The translations under genes were made by a program, and so were the position numbers. Positions 8,374 to 17,044 of a stretch of DNA of 64,000 nt are shown piece after piece (position 1 is the first letter of the stretch; each line of letters opens with the position of its first letter). This stretch comes from Streptomyces sp. NBC_00237 (GTDB lineage Bacteria; Actinomycetota; Actinomycetes; Streptomycetales; Streptomycetaceae): the NCBI RefSeq assembly GCF_026342435.1, contig NZ_JAPEMT010000002.1, positions 2,852,001-2,916,000 of the forward strand, given 5' to 3'. The notes under the pieces were generated by a model. It saw nothing but the letters and a program-made list of their open reading frames with translations. It was not told the origin of the DNA and ran no database searches.

Positions 8374-8886
8374 TCAGCGGGATTCGTACTCGGTCAGGAG
8401 TTCCTGGTAGCGGGTGAGGGACCAGGTGGACCAGTCGTACGGAGTGCCCGTGAGGGCCTTCACCAGGAGTTCGAGGTGGAGGTGCCAGCCCGCGAGGCGG
8501 CTGGGGAGGTCCGAGGCGGGGAGGTCGCGGAGCTCGTTCGTGAAGCGCAGGACCGTGGCGTCGGGGCCGTTGGGCTCCAGGTGGAAGCGGGCGCGGCCGT
8601 TGACCGAGGTCGTGTACTCGGCGACGCGGCCGGGGTCCCAGGCGGTGATCCGGCCCTCCTCCGTGAACGGGGAGCCCTCGTACTGCCAGTGCAGCGCGGT
8701 GGCCGCACCGAGTTTCGGCTCCCACGGGTCGGGGAGCGCCAGCCACTGGCTCAGGCCCGCCGGGGTCGCCACCGCCGCCCAGACGTGGTCCAGAGGGTGC
8801 GGGAGCGCCAGCTCGAAGCGGAGGAACCAGGCACCGGGGCGCGGTTCGGCCTTGCCGTGGGGGAGGGAAGGGGTCGCCGTCGTCAT
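8374..8886 (-). CDS. SRPBCC (START/Bet v1-like) domain protein
   Basis: The 170-residue protein has the SRPBCC pattern: FLRFELALPHPLDHVWAAVA (first strand and following helix, with W), GLSQWLALPDPWEPKLGAAT, a middle stretch ITAWDPGRVAEYTT, and a long C-terminal helix starting GWHLHLELLVKALTG. It resembles the AHSA1-type subfamily that binds hydrophobic ligands; no ligand is known here. The ATG at 8886 lies just after a hairpin that ends the ccsB transcript, so it probably has its own promoter. Confidence 0.85.
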   Translation of the reverse strand: MTTATPSLPHGKAEPRPGAWFLRFELALPHPLDHVWAAVATPAGLSQWLALPDPWEPKLGAATALHWQYEGSPFTEEGRITAWDPGRVAEYTTSVNGRARFHLEPNGPDATVLRFTNELRDLPASDLPSRLAGWHLHLELLVKALTGTPYDWSTWSLTRYQELLTEYESR

Positions 8887-8892
8887 GGGAAA

Positions 8893-8935
8893 CAGCCTGG
8901 CCCGCGCGCGTGACGAACGCGAGCGGGCCAGGCTG
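8893..8935 (-). terminator. Hairpin ending the ccs operon
   Basis: A perfect 13-base inverted repeat (CAGCCTGGCCCGC at 8893-8905 and its complement at 8923-8935) lies 28 bases beyond the ccsB stop and just before the next leftward start. It probably terminates the resA-ccsB transcript. Confidence 0.75.
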
Positions 8936-8963
8936 GACGGAGCAATCGCACGGACGGGCCGGA

Positions 8964-10130
8964 CTACAGACCCGCGTACGAGTGCTTGCCGTTGAGGAAG
9001 ATGTTGACGCCGTAGTAGTTCCAGAGCCACGTGCCGAAGGCGAAGAGTGCCAGGTAGGCGGCCTTGCGGCCCTTCCAGCCCGCCGTGGCGCGCGCGTGCA
9101 GGTAGCAGGCGTACGCGATCCACGTGACGAAGGACCAGACCTCCTTGGGGTCCCAGCCCCAGAAGCGGCCCCACGCGTCGCCCGCCCAGATCGCGCCCGC
9201 GACGATCGTGAAGGTCCACAGCGGGAAGACGCCCGCGTTGATGCGGTACGAGAACTTGTCCAGGGTCGAGGCCGCGGGAAGGCGGGAGACCGTGCTGTCC
9301 ATCAGGCGGCGGAAGGGGACCCGGACGGCGCGGATCGCCATGACGAACGGGTTGGACTTCGGCAGCGAGGCCAGGTGTGCCTTGAAGACGTCGGCGGTCT
9401 CGCCCAGCTCGGCGCGGACCTCGTAGCGGTCGCGGAGCAGGTAGCCGACCGTGCCGACCGCGCCCACGTAGAAGATCGCGCCACAGATGATCGCGGTGGA
9501 GACGTGGATCCAGAGCCAGTACGAGTCCAGGGCGGGGACGAGCTGGTCGCTGTCGGTGTACAGCCACTTGGTGGCGATGCCGAGGTCCAGGAGGACCGTG
9601 GTGACCAGGGGGAGACCGACCCAGCGGACGTTCATCTTGGTGAGGAGGAACGCCAGGTACGCGCCGACCGCCACCGTCGAGAAGGTGATGGAGAACTCGT
9701 ACATGTTGCCCCAGGGGGCACGCTGCACGGACAGGGCCCGGCAGGCGACGCCGCCCGCCGCGACCAGGAAGCCGAGGAAGGTGAGGGAGATCGCGATGCG
9801 GCCGTACAGGTCGCCCTTGAGCGTGCCGCCCGCCGCGCCCGCGCCGTCCTCGGAGTCCCGCGTACCGGCGGCGGACCGGGTGACGACCTGGGGCTTGTCG
9901 AGGACCGCCGTTGCCCCCTTGGACCGTACGGTCACGGCCGGAGCGGCGGCGGGGCGGGTCAGGGCGGCTGCGGTGCGGCCGACCTTGCTGCGGCTGCCGA
10001 AGGTCCACTCGGCGATGTGCGCGAGGAAGGCCAGGGTGTAGACGGCCATCGCGGAGTAGATCAGGACGTTGCTGATCTCCGCCAGGTTCTGATTGGTTTC
10101 CGATGCTGCTGCGGCGGCTGCGAGGATCAC
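8964..10130 (-). CDS. ccsB: Cytochrome c biogenesis protein CcsB/CcsA (ResC type)
   Basis: The 388-residue multi-pass protein contains the heme-handling tryptophan-rich signature WGRFWGWDPKEVWSFVTW near the C-terminus. Conserved His residues sit in flanking membrane segments (AFLAHIAEW, LWIHVST, CYLHARATA). With ResB it forms the System II heme exporter and cytochrome c synthase at the membrane. The N-terminal third has a non-conserved A/G/T-rich loop after the first membrane segment (residues about 45-100). The GTG start at 10130 overlaps the resB stop (GTGA, 10127-10130). Last gene of the resA-ccdA-resB-ccsB operon. Confidence 0.93.
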   Translation of the reverse strand: MILAAAAAASETNQNLAEISNVLIYSAMAVYTLAFLAHIAEWTFGSRSKVGRTAAALTRPAAAPAVTVRSKGATAVLDKPQVVTRSAAGTRDSEDGAGAAGGTLKGDLYGRIAISLTFLGFLVAAGGVACRALSVQRAPWGNMYEFSITFSTVAVGAYLAFLLTKMNVRWVGLPLVTTVLLDLGIATKWLYTDSDQLVPALDSYWLWIHVSTAIICGAIFYVGAVGTVGYLLRDRYEVRAELGETADVFKAHLASLPKSNPFVMAIRAVRVPFRRLMDSTVSRLPAASTLDKFSYRINAGVFPLWTFTIVAGAIWAGDAWGRFWGWDPKEVWSFVTWIAYACYLHARATAGWKGRKAAYLALFAFGTWLWNYYGVNIFLNGKHSYAGL

Positions 10131-11872
10131 GCGCGCGCTCCTTCGACAGGGGATTCTTCGGCGGGAGGCGGCGTCGCGGTGCTCGGCGCCTGAGTGTGGA
10201 GGGTTTCGGCGAGGGCGGCCAGTTCCTCGGGGAGGCGGCCGGATTCGCTGCGGCCGAGGCCCGCCATCTCGACGAGGGTGGTGCCGTCGTCGGACGTCAC
10301 CGCGCGGACCCAGATGCGGCGGCGCTGGATGAAGAGCGACGCGGCGAGGCCGAGGATCGCGGCGACGGCTCCCGCGAGGGCCCACATGTTGCCGGGCTGC
10401 TCGGAGACCTGGAAGGTCGCCCACTCCTTGATGTCCTTCTCGAAGGTGACGGAGCCCGCCCCGTCGGGAAGGGTCATCGTCTCGCCGGGCAGGAGCATCT
10501 TGGCGAAGGGGCTGCCGTCGGGCTTCTTGAACTGGGTCATCTTGCGGGTGTCGAGCTGGTACACGTTCTGCGGCAGGCCCGCGTCGACGCCGAGGCTGCC
10601 GTGGTAGCCGGTGAGGGCGAGCGCGGGGTAGTCCAGGCCGGGGTACTTGGAGAACATGCTGCCCTTGCCCGCGCCGCCGAAGGTCGGCACGAACACGGCG
10701 GTGAAGCCGAGCTGGGTCCGCTTGCCGCCGGCGTCCCGGTAGCCGTCCATCACCTTGATCGCGCCGGTGGAGGTGACGTTGGAGTCGGTGGGCAGGAGGG
10801 GGGCTGGGCCCTTGAAGACGACCTTGCCGCGACCGTCCTTGATGGTGATCGTCGGGGCGTAGCCGTGGCCGATCAGGTGGACCTTGGAGCTGCCGACGGT
10901 CAGCGGGGTGTTGACCTCGATGACGCCCTTCTTGGGCTTGCCGTCCGCGCCCTCCCAGTACGTGATGTGGGCCTCGTAGACGCGGGGCGTGCCACGCTGG
11001 GGGCCCGTGCGCTCGTACGTGCCGACGAACTCGTCGAGGTGGAAGCCGAAGGGCTCCAGGTCGGTGTCCTTGTCGAAGAGCGAGCCCGACTTGAAGTCGT
11101 CGTACTGGGTGAGGCTGTTGGAGAAGCCGCTGCCCTCGGTGATCAGCTTGCCGCCCTCGGACTTGAAGAGCTGGCCCGTCGCGAAGGCGAGGAGGAGCAC
11201 GATCAGCGCGATGTGGAAGATCAGGTTCCCGGCCTCGCGCAGATAGCCCTTCTCGGCGGTGACGGCCGTGCCCTCGACGTGCGCCCGGAAGCGCTTCTTC
11301 TTCAGGAGGGCCAGGGCGAGGGCGCGGACCTCGTCCGGGGAGGCGTCCGTACGCCACGTCGTGTACGCGGGCATGCGCGTCAGGCGGCCCGGTGCGCCCG
11401 GCGGGCGGCTGCGGAGCTGACCGACGAACTGCCAGGTGCGGGGCACGATGCAGCCGATGAGGGAGATGAACAGCAGGATGTAGATCGCGGAGAACCACAC
11501 CGAGCTGTAGACGTCGAAGAGCTGCACCTTGTCGTAGAGCGGTGCGAGCGTCTCGTGCGCCGTGAAGAAGTCGTCGACCTTGGTCTGGTCGACGCTGCGC
11601 TGCGGGATCAGCGATCCGGGGATCGAGGCGATCGACAGCATGAAGAGGAGGATCAGCGCGACCCGCATCGAGGTCAGCTGACGCCAGAACCAGCGGATCC
11701 AACCGATCACCCCGAAGGACGCCGGAGCGGGCGTGCCGCCCCGGGACTCGATCTCCCGGTCGTCCTTGGGGGCCGTGGAGAGACGGTCGGACGCGTTCTG
11801 CTCGTCGGCCTGCGGAGCCGTCTGCCCGTCCTGCTCGTCCGTCCCGGCGACGGGTCCTTCGGTCTTGCTCAT
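10127..11872 (-). CDS. resB: Cytochrome c biogenesis protein ResB (Ccs1)
   Basis: The 581-residue protein opens with an acidic cytoplasmic region, then membrane segments starting WIRWFWRQLTSMRVALILLF. A second and third segment (SAIYILLFISLIGCIVPRTW; LIFHIALIVLLLAFATGQLF) precede a large extracytoplasmic domain, and a last segment (WALAGAVAAILGLAASLFIQ) lies near the C-terminus. This is the ResB/Ccs1 topology: one half of the System II synthase that attaches heme to apocytochrome c. It starts four bases after ccdA ends and overlaps ccsB, so the stoichiometry is probably fixed by coupling. Confidence 0.93.
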   Translation of the reverse strand: MSKTEGPVAGTDEQDGQTAPQADEQNASDRLSTAPKDDREIESRGGTPAPASFGVIGWIRWFWRQLTSMRVALILLFMLSIASIPGSLIPQRSVDQTKVDDFFTAHETLAPLYDKVQLFDVYSSVWFSAIYILLFISLIGCIVPRTWQFVGQLRSRPPGAPGRLTRMPAYTTWRTDASPDEVRALALALLKKKRFRAHVEGTAVTAEKGYLREAGNLIFHIALIVLLLAFATGQLFKSEGGKLITEGSGFSNSLTQYDDFKSGSLFDKDTDLEPFGFHLDEFVGTYERTGPQRGTPRVYEAHITYWEGADGKPKKGVIEVNTPLTVGSSKVHLIGHGYAPTITIKDGRGKVVFKGPAPLLPTDSNVTSTGAIKVMDGYRDAGGKRTQLGFTAVFVPTFGGAGKGSMFSKYPGLDYPALALTGYHGSLGVDAGLPQNVYQLDTRKMTQFKKPDGSPFAKMLLPGETMTLPDGAGSVTFEKDIKEWATFQVSEQPGNMWALAGAVAAILGLAASLFIQRRRIWVRAVTSDDGTTLVEMAGLGRSESGRLPEELAALAETLHTQAPSTATPPPAEESPVEGARA

Positions 11873-11876
11873 GAAA

Positions 11877-12695
11877 CTAGATCCCCACCTGGAAGCTGTC
11901 GGTCCAGCCTTGCATGTCGCGGACGACGATGTCCCAGAGGCCCGTGAGGAGCAGGAGACCGGTCGCGATCATCATGATCCCGCCGATCCGCATGACCCAG
12001 ACGTAGTGCTTCTTGATCCAGCCGAACGCACCGAGCGCCTTGCGGAACGCCACCGCCGCCAGGATGAACGGGATGCCGAGGCCGAGGCAGTACACGACCA
12101 TCAGGAGCGTCCCGCGCCCCGGTGCGGCCTGGCCGATCGAGAGCGCCGAGATGACGCCGAGCGTCGGGCCCAGGCACGGGGTCCAGCCGATGCCGAAGAG
12201 CACGCCGAGGACCGGCGCCCCGACCAGACCGGAGACCGGCTTCTTGTGGAAGCGGAACTCCCGCTGGGTCAGGAAGGGGAAGGCGCCCATGAAGAAGAGG
12301 CCCATCAGCACCATCAGGACGCCCAGGACGATGTTCGTCGTCTTCTGGTACTCCAGCAGGTACTGGCCGAAGTACCCGAAGAGCGCGCCGCCCGAGACGA
12401 ACACCGCGCTGAAGCCGAGCACGAAGAGCGCCGCCCCGGCCGCCATCCGGCCCCGGCGCTGCTCGGCGAGGTCGGTGCCGCTGGTGCCGGTGACGTACGA
12501 GAGGTAGCCGGGGACCAGCGGAAGCACGCAGGGCGAGAAGAAGGAGACCAGGCCCGCGAGGAGCGCGATCGGCATGGCCAGCAGGAGCGCACCGGACTCG
12601 ACGGTGTCGGTGGCCTCCGCCAGGGCGACGAGAGGTGCGGGGTCCAGTCCCGCGGAGGTCAGTCCGGCGGGGATCGCTGCGGTCACCTCGGTCAC
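11877..12695 (-). CDS. ccdA: CcdA-type thiol:disulfide membrane transporter
   Basis: The 272-residue protein has six membrane segments with the two redox cysteines in their usual places: FFSPCVLPLVPGYLSYVTG in the first and GIGWTPCLGPTLGVISAL in the fourth. CcdA passes reducing equivalents from cytoplasmic thioredoxin across the membrane to ResA, which keeps the CxxCH motif of apocytochrome c reduced. The GTG start at 12695 overlaps the resA stop (GTGA, 12692-12695). A longer in-frame reading upstream is antisense-like coding within resA and is rejected. Confidence 0.93.
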   Translation of the reverse strand: MTEVTAAIPAGLTSAGLDPAPLVALAEATDTVESGALLLAMPIALLAGLVSFFSPCVLPLVPGYLSYVTGTSGTDLAEQRRGRMAAGAALFVLGFSAVFVSGGALFGYFGQYLLEYQKTTNIVLGVLMVLMGLFFMGAFPFLTQREFRFHKKPVSGLVGAPVLGVLFGIGWTPCLGPTLGVISALSIGQAAPGRGTLLMVVYCLGLGIPFILAAVAFRKALGAFGWIKKHYVWVMRIGGIMMIATGLLLLTGLWDIVVRDMQGWTDSFQVGI

Positions 12696-13315
12696 TTCTC
12701 GGCCAGTACGGGGTCGATCATCTGGCGGAGCTTCTTCTCGCTCAGCGCGGCCAGCGAGCGACCGGCGACCCGGCCCTCCTTGTCGATGACGAGGGTGTTG
12801 GGGATGCCCTGCGGGTTGAGGCTGCCCTTGGGGAAGCGCAGCATCAGCTTGCCGTCCGGGTCGTACAGGCTCGGGTACTCGATGCCCGCGTCCTTCTCGA
12901 ACGCGATGGCCTGGTCCTTCTGCGGGTCGCGCGCGTCGATGCCGACGAACTCGACGCCCTTGCCCTTGAGCTCCTTGGCGACCTTCGCGAAGGTCGGCGC
13001 CTCGGCCCGGCAGGGCGGGCACCAGGAGCCCCAGATGTTCATGACGACGACCTTGCCCTTGTACGAGGCGAGGTCGAGGTCCTCGCCCTGGAGGGTCTTG
13101 CCGTCGATCGTGGGGGCGGGGGTGCGGTCGGCGACCGGCACCGTGTCGATGCCGCCCTTTCCGGCCACGAAGTTGGTGCCGCCCCCGCCCGACGGCGCGT
13201 TGCCTTCGCCGGAGCAGGCCGACAGGGCGAGGGCCCCGGCGACCACCGCGGAGACCGCGAGCGCGGTGCGGGAGGTCCGGGTCGAGCGGCGGCGGGGGGC
13301 GCGGGCGGGACTCAT
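12692..13315 (-). CDS. resA: ResA/TlpA-like thioredoxin lipoprotein
   Basis: The 207-residue protein has an arginine-rich lipoprotein signal with the lipobox LSACS (about residues 30-34). A thioredoxin fold carries the active site WGSWCPPCRAEAPTF and the cis-proline region NPQGIPNTLVIDKEGRV. It is predicted to be an extracytoplasmic reductant of apocytochrome c, supplied with electrons by CcdA, whose gene overlaps it. First gene of the resA-ccdA-resB-ccsB operon; about 110 bases separate it from the preceding gene, with a hairpin in between. Confidence 0.93.
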   Translation of the reverse strand: MSPARAPRRRSTRTSRTALAVSAVVAGALALSACSGEGNAPSGGGGTNFVAGKGGIDTVPVADRTPAPTIDGKTLQGEDLDLASYKGKVVVMNIWGSWCPPCRAEAPTFAKVAKELKGKGVEFVGIDARDPQKDQAIAFEKDAGIEYPSLYDPDGKLMLRFPKGSLNPQGIPNTLVIDKEGRVAGRSLAALSEKKLRQMIDPVLAEK

Positions 13316-13373
13316 GTGAAAAGTTTCGCATGGCAGTTCCCACGATCTTGCGCGCCCCCCTACGTGCCTGCAA

Positions 13374-13402
13374 AGCCCCTTGTCAAGGGCACATAAGGGG
13401 CT
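13374..13402 (-). terminator. Hairpin between the deacetylase-like gene and resA
   Basis: An 8-base inverted repeat AGCCCCTT/AAGGGGCT (13374-13381, 13395-13402) with a 13-base loop lies 22 bases beyond the stop of the upstream leftward gene. It is a modest terminator candidate that would separate that gene from resA. Confidence 0.5.
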
Positions 13403-13423
13403 ATGCGGCAGTCTTCGGGCCGG

Positions 13424-14698
13424 TCAGTTCGCGGGAGCGCCCGTCTTCGACCCGGCCTTCAGGAAGGCGTTCCAGCCACCCGCGGGCTTCTGCCCGACCT
13501 CCAGGGAGCGCAGCTTCGCGAGGACCGAGGGGTCCTGCACGTCGAGCCAGTCGACGTACTGCTTGAAGGAGACGAGACGCGTCTCCTTCGTGCCCGCGAT
13601 GTGCTTGATCGCCTCCTCGACGGCGTCCATGTAGATGCCGCCGTTCCACGTCTCGAAGTGGTTGCCGACGTAGAAGGGGGCGCGGTTGGTGGAGTGCGCG
13701 CGCTGGAAGCCCTTGATGTACGCGCCGGTGGCCTGCTTCTTCCACTCGGGGTAGCGCGAGGTCATGCCCTTGGTGGAGTTCTTGGACTGGTTGGCCAGCA
13801 TGTTGTAGTCCATCGAGAGGACCTCGAAGCCCCGGCCGGGGAAGGGGATCTGCTGGAGGGGCAGGTCCCAGATTCCCTTGCGCTTGACGGGCCACATCTG
13901 ACGGCCGCCCGGCGAGGAGGCGTCGTAGCGCCAGCCCAGCTTCTTGGCGATCGGCAGCAGGTTGTCCTGGCCGAGCAGGCACGGGGTGCGGGCGCCGATC
14001 AGTTCCTTCTTGTAGTCGAAGGGCAGCGGGTCGAGATCGGTCCAGCCGGTGTTCGTCTTCCACTCGGTGACGAACTTCACGGCCTGGTCGATCTCGCTCT
14101 CCCACTGCGCGGGGGTCCACTTGGCGACCGAGCCGGAGCCCGCGCAGAAGTGCCCGTTGAAGTGGGTGCCGATCTCGTGGCCTTCGAGCCACGCCTGACG
14201 CACGTACTTCAGCGTCATCTTGACGTGCTCGTCGGTGAGGTAGCCGATGTCGGAGGCGCCGACGCGGTTGTTCGGCGGCTTGTAGAGCTTCGCCTTCGAC
14301 TCCGGGAGGAGGTAGAGCCCGGAGAGGAAGAAGGTCATCGCCGCGTCGTGTTCCTTCGCGAGCTTCAGGAAGCGCGGGAAGAGGCCGTTGCCGACCTCGC
14401 CCGCACCGTCCCAGGAGAAGATCACGAACTGCGGCGGGGTCTCGCCCGGCTGGAGCGGGACGGGCTTGTCCGGCTGGTTCGGCTGCTTGCCGGTGTCGGC
14501 GGTCGAACCGTCGCCGATCGGCTTGGCGTCATCGGTCGGCGAGGGCGTGCCGCCCTTGCCGGGCTGCTCGGTGCCCCGGCCCTTGTCCGCGTTGCCTGCG
14601 GGGCCGGTGCCCTCGCCGCCCTTGCAGGCGGCGAGACCTATCGCCGCCGCGGCTCCGGCCCCGGCTCCCAGCAGTCCCCTTCGGGTGATGTCGCGCAT
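13424..14698 (-). CDS. TAT-exported polysaccharide deacetylase-like lipoprotein
   Basis: The 424-residue protein starts MRDITRRGLLGAGAGAAAAI with a twin-arginine motif and a lipobox LAACKGG, then a G/T/P-rich linker (to about residue 90). The folded part has NodB-like features: FVIFSWDGAGEVGNGLFPR in the position of the catalytic Asp motif, an H-x3-H metal motif in EGHEIGTHFNGHF, and a later RTPCLLGQD. The first motif is not the classic TFDDG, so activity against chitin or peptidoglycan sugars is uncertain. RBS GGGGAG lies 2 bases before the ATG. It sits between the histidine phosphatase and resA, as in other Streptomyces I recall. Confidence 0.82.
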   Translation of the reverse strand: MRDITRRGLLGAGAGAAAAIGLAACKGGEGTGPAGNADKGRGTEQPGKGGTPSPTDDAKPIGDGSTADTGKQPNQPDKPVPLQPGETPPQFVIFSWDGAGEVGNGLFPRFLKLAKEHDAAMTFFLSGLYLLPESKAKLYKPPNNRVGASDIGYLTDEHVKMTLKYVRQAWLEGHEIGTHFNGHFCAGSGSVAKWTPAQWESEIDQAVKFVTEWKTNTGWTDLDPLPFDYKKELIGARTPCLLGQDNLLPIAKKLGWRYDASSPGGRQMWPVKRKGIWDLPLQQIPFPGRGFEVLSMDYNMLANQSKNSTKGMTSRYPEWKKQATGAYIKGFQRAHSTNRAPFYVGNHFETWNGGIYMDAVEEAIKHIAGTKETRLVSFKQYVDWLDVQDPSVLAKLRSLEVGQKPAGGWNAFLKAGSKTGAPAN

Positions 14699-14868
14699 AA
14701 CTCCCCATCCGCATTCGTCGCGCCTTCGGCCCATGAGATGGACATCAGGTGAGAGGGCGCGACGAACGCTCAGGTTCCGGCAAATTGCACATATCTCGCT
14801 GAGTGTTCGTGAAAACACGCGGCGATCATGCGCAGTTCGCGTGTACGCACGGCTGCTACCCGGCCAGG

Positions 14869-15576
14869 TCAGGCACCGAACGCCTTGTCCTTGCCCTTGA
14901 CGGGCTTCGCACCTGCCAGCAGGTGCGCGGGGACCAGATCGCGGGCGGGCTCGGTGTACCCGACCGACACGATCTTGTCGCCCTGGTACGTGAACGTCGT
15001 CAGCGAGGCCAGCGTGCACTGCCGCTTGCGCGGGTCGTGCCACAGGCGGCGGCGCTCGACGAAGCTGCGCACGATCCAGATCGGCAGCTGGTGGCTGACG
15101 CACACCGCCTCGTGCCCGCGCGCCGCGTCACGCGCCGCGTTCAGCGCGCCCATCATCCGGACGACCTGATCGATGTACGGCTCGCCCCAGGACGGGCGGA
15201 ACGGGTTGGTGAGGTGCTTCCAGTTATCCGGGCGGCGCAGCGCGCCGTCGCCGACGCCGAAGGTCTTGCCCTCGAAGACGTTGCCCGCCTCGATGAGGGA
15301 GGCGTCCGTCGCGATGTCCAGGCCGTGCGCCTTGGCGATCGGGGCGGCGGTCTCCTGGGCGCGCTCCAGCGGGGAGGCGACGACGTGCGTGATGTCGCGG
15401 TCCGCCAGGTGCTCGGCGACCCGGTCGGCCATCTTCCGGCCGAGGTCGGAGAGGTGGTAGCCCGCGCGGCGGCCGTAGAGGACGCCTTCCGGGTTGTGGA
15501 CCTCGCCGTGCCGCATCAGGTGGACGACGGTGAGGTCCCTGTTGTCCCTGTTGTCCCTGCTGGACGTGCTGCTCAT
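14869..15576 (-). CDS. Histidine phosphatase superfamily protein
   Basis: The 235-residue protein has the catalytic RHG motif early (VVHLMRHGEVHNPEGVLYGR), SPLERAQETA as the second arginine motif, and a late catalytic His in GHEAVCVSHQLPI. This is the phosphoglycerate-mutase-like fold; the substrate is unknown. Its ATG overlaps the hemL stop (ATGA, 15573-15576), so it is cotranslated with a heme-pathway enzyme. Residues 7-14 (RDNRDNRD) are encoded by a short 9-base tandem repeat, probably variable. Confidence 0.9.
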   Translation of the reverse strand: MSSTSSRDNRDNRDLTVVHLMRHGEVHNPEGVLYGRRAGYHLSDLGRKMADRVAEHLADRDITHVVASPLERAQETAAPIAKAHGLDIATDASLIEAGNVFEGKTFGVGDGALRRPDNWKHLTNPFRPSWGEPYIDQVVRMMGALNAARDAARGHEAVCVSHQLPIWIVRSFVERRRLWHDPRKRQCTLASLTTFTYQGDKIVSVGYTEPARDLVPAHLLAGAKPVKGKDKAFGA

Positions 15577-16880
15577 GCGGTGGCCTCGGCTGCGGCTCGG
15601 GCGGCGGCGGGCAGGGCGGCGGCGATGCGCTCGACGGCCTGCGCGTCGTGGGCGGTGGAGACGAAGTACGACTCGAAGGCGGAGGGCGGCAGGTAGACGC
15701 CCTGCGACAGCATCGAGTGGAAGAACGCGGTGAAGCGGAAGGACTCCTGCTTGCGCGCGTCCTCGTAGTTGCGCACCTCGTCGGAGGTGAAGAAGACGGA
15801 GAACATGTTGGAGGCCGTCTGGAGGCGGTGCGCCACGCCCTCCTTGGTCAGCGCCTCGGTGAAGAGGCCCTGGATCTCGGCCGACACCGCGTTGACCTTC
15901 TCGTACGCGGCGTCGTCGAGCAGTCGCAGCTGGGCGAGGCCCGCCGCGGTGGCGACCGGATTACCGGACAGGGTGCCCGCCTGGTAGACCGGGCCGACCG
16001 GGGCGAGGTGCTCCATGACGTCCTTGCGGCCGCCGAAGGCCGCGGCCGGGAAGCCCCCGCCCATGACCTTGCCGAAGGTCAGCAGGTCGGGCGCGACGCC
16101 GTCGACGCCGTACCAACCGGCCTTGCTGGTGCGGAAGCCGGTCATCACCTCGTCGGAGATGTACAGCGCGCCGTTCTTCGCGCAGGCCGCCTTGAGGCCC
16201 GCGTTGAAGCCCTCGCCTGGCGGCACGACGCCCATGTTGCCGGGCGACGCCTCGGTGATCACACAGGCGATCTCGCCGGGGTGCGCGTGGAAGGCCGCGT
16301 GCACCGCGTCCAGATCGTTGTACGGGAGCACGATCGTGTCGCCCGCCTGCGCGCCGGTGACACCCGGGGTGTCCGGCAGCGCGAAGGTGGCGAGGCCCGA
16401 ACCGGCGGCGGCGAGCAGCGCGTCGACGTGCCCGTGGTAGCAGCCCGCGAACTTGATGACCTTCGCGCGCCCGGTGAAGCCACGGGCGAGCCGGATGGCC
16501 GACATGGTCGCTTCGGTGCCGGAGGACACCAGTCGCACCTGCTCGACGGGTGCGATGCGGTCGACGATCTCCTCGGCGAGCGCGACCTCGCCCTCGCCGG
16601 GCGTACCGAAGGACGTACCGCGTGCGACGGCTTCCTGGACGGCGGCGATGACTTCCGGGTGCGCGTGACCGAGGATCATCGGACCCCACGAGCACACGAG
16701 GTCGACGTACTCACGGCCGTCGGCGTCGGTGAGGTACGGACCCGTACCGGACACCATGAACCGGGGCGTACCGCCCACGGCCTTGAAGGCACGGACCGGG
16801 GAGTTCACGCCGCCGGGCGTCACGAGGGACGCGCGGTCGAAAAGCGTCTGCGAAACTGGGGCGTCATAGGGGAGGCTCAC
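15573..16880 (-). CDS. hemL: Glutamate-1-semialdehyde 2,1-aminomutase
   Basis: The 435-residue protein contains the family signatures VTPGGVNSPVRAFKAVGGTP, GTSFGTPGEGEVALAEEI, RLARGFTGRAKVIKFAGCYH and the PLP-lysine segment LLTFGKVMGGGFPAAAFGG. It makes 5-aminolevulinate from glutamate-1-semialdehyde, the second committed step of the C5 heme route. The start is a GTG at 16880 with a poor ribosome site. HemB, HemD and HemC genes lie at the other end of the window, more than 40 kb away; hemL is grouped instead with the cytochrome c maturation genes. Confidence 0.96.
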   Translation of the reverse strand: MSLPYDAPVSQTLFDRASLVTPGGVNSPVRAFKAVGGTPRFMVSGTGPYLTDADGREYVDLVCSWGPMILGHAHPEVIAAVQEAVARGTSFGTPGEGEVALAEEIVDRIAPVEQVRLVSSGTEATMSAIRLARGFTGRAKVIKFAGCYHGHVDALLAAAGSGLATFALPDTPGVTGAQAGDTIVLPYNDLDAVHAAFHAHPGEIACVITEASPGNMGVVPPGEGFNAGLKAACAKNGALYISDEVMTGFRTSKAGWYGVDGVAPDLLTFGKVMGGGFPAAAFGGRKDVMEHLAPVGPVYQAGTLSGNPVATAAGLAQLRLLDDAAYEKVNAVSAEIQGLFTEALTKEGVAHRLQTASNMFSVFFTSDEVRNYEDARKQESFRFTAFFHSMLSQGVYLPPSAFESYFVSTAHDAQAVERIAAALPAAARAAAEATA

Positions 16881-17044
16881 ACAGCAATGGTGTCAGAGGC
16901 CCGCCCGGTCTTGCGGACAGGTGTTTCACCGCCCGGGCGCTGGGGAGGTCACTGGTCACCAAACCGAGAAGATGATCGAGCCGCGCGGCCGGGGCAGGGC
17001 CCGGGGTCGAAGCACGGCAACGAGCGCTGACACAGCACAGTCGG

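Noticed and set aside
8964..11702. A 912-codon open frame joining resB-region sequence to ccsB
   Set aside because: The N-terminal two-thirds are out of frame with resB and low complexity; only the ccsB part from GTG 10130 is coding.
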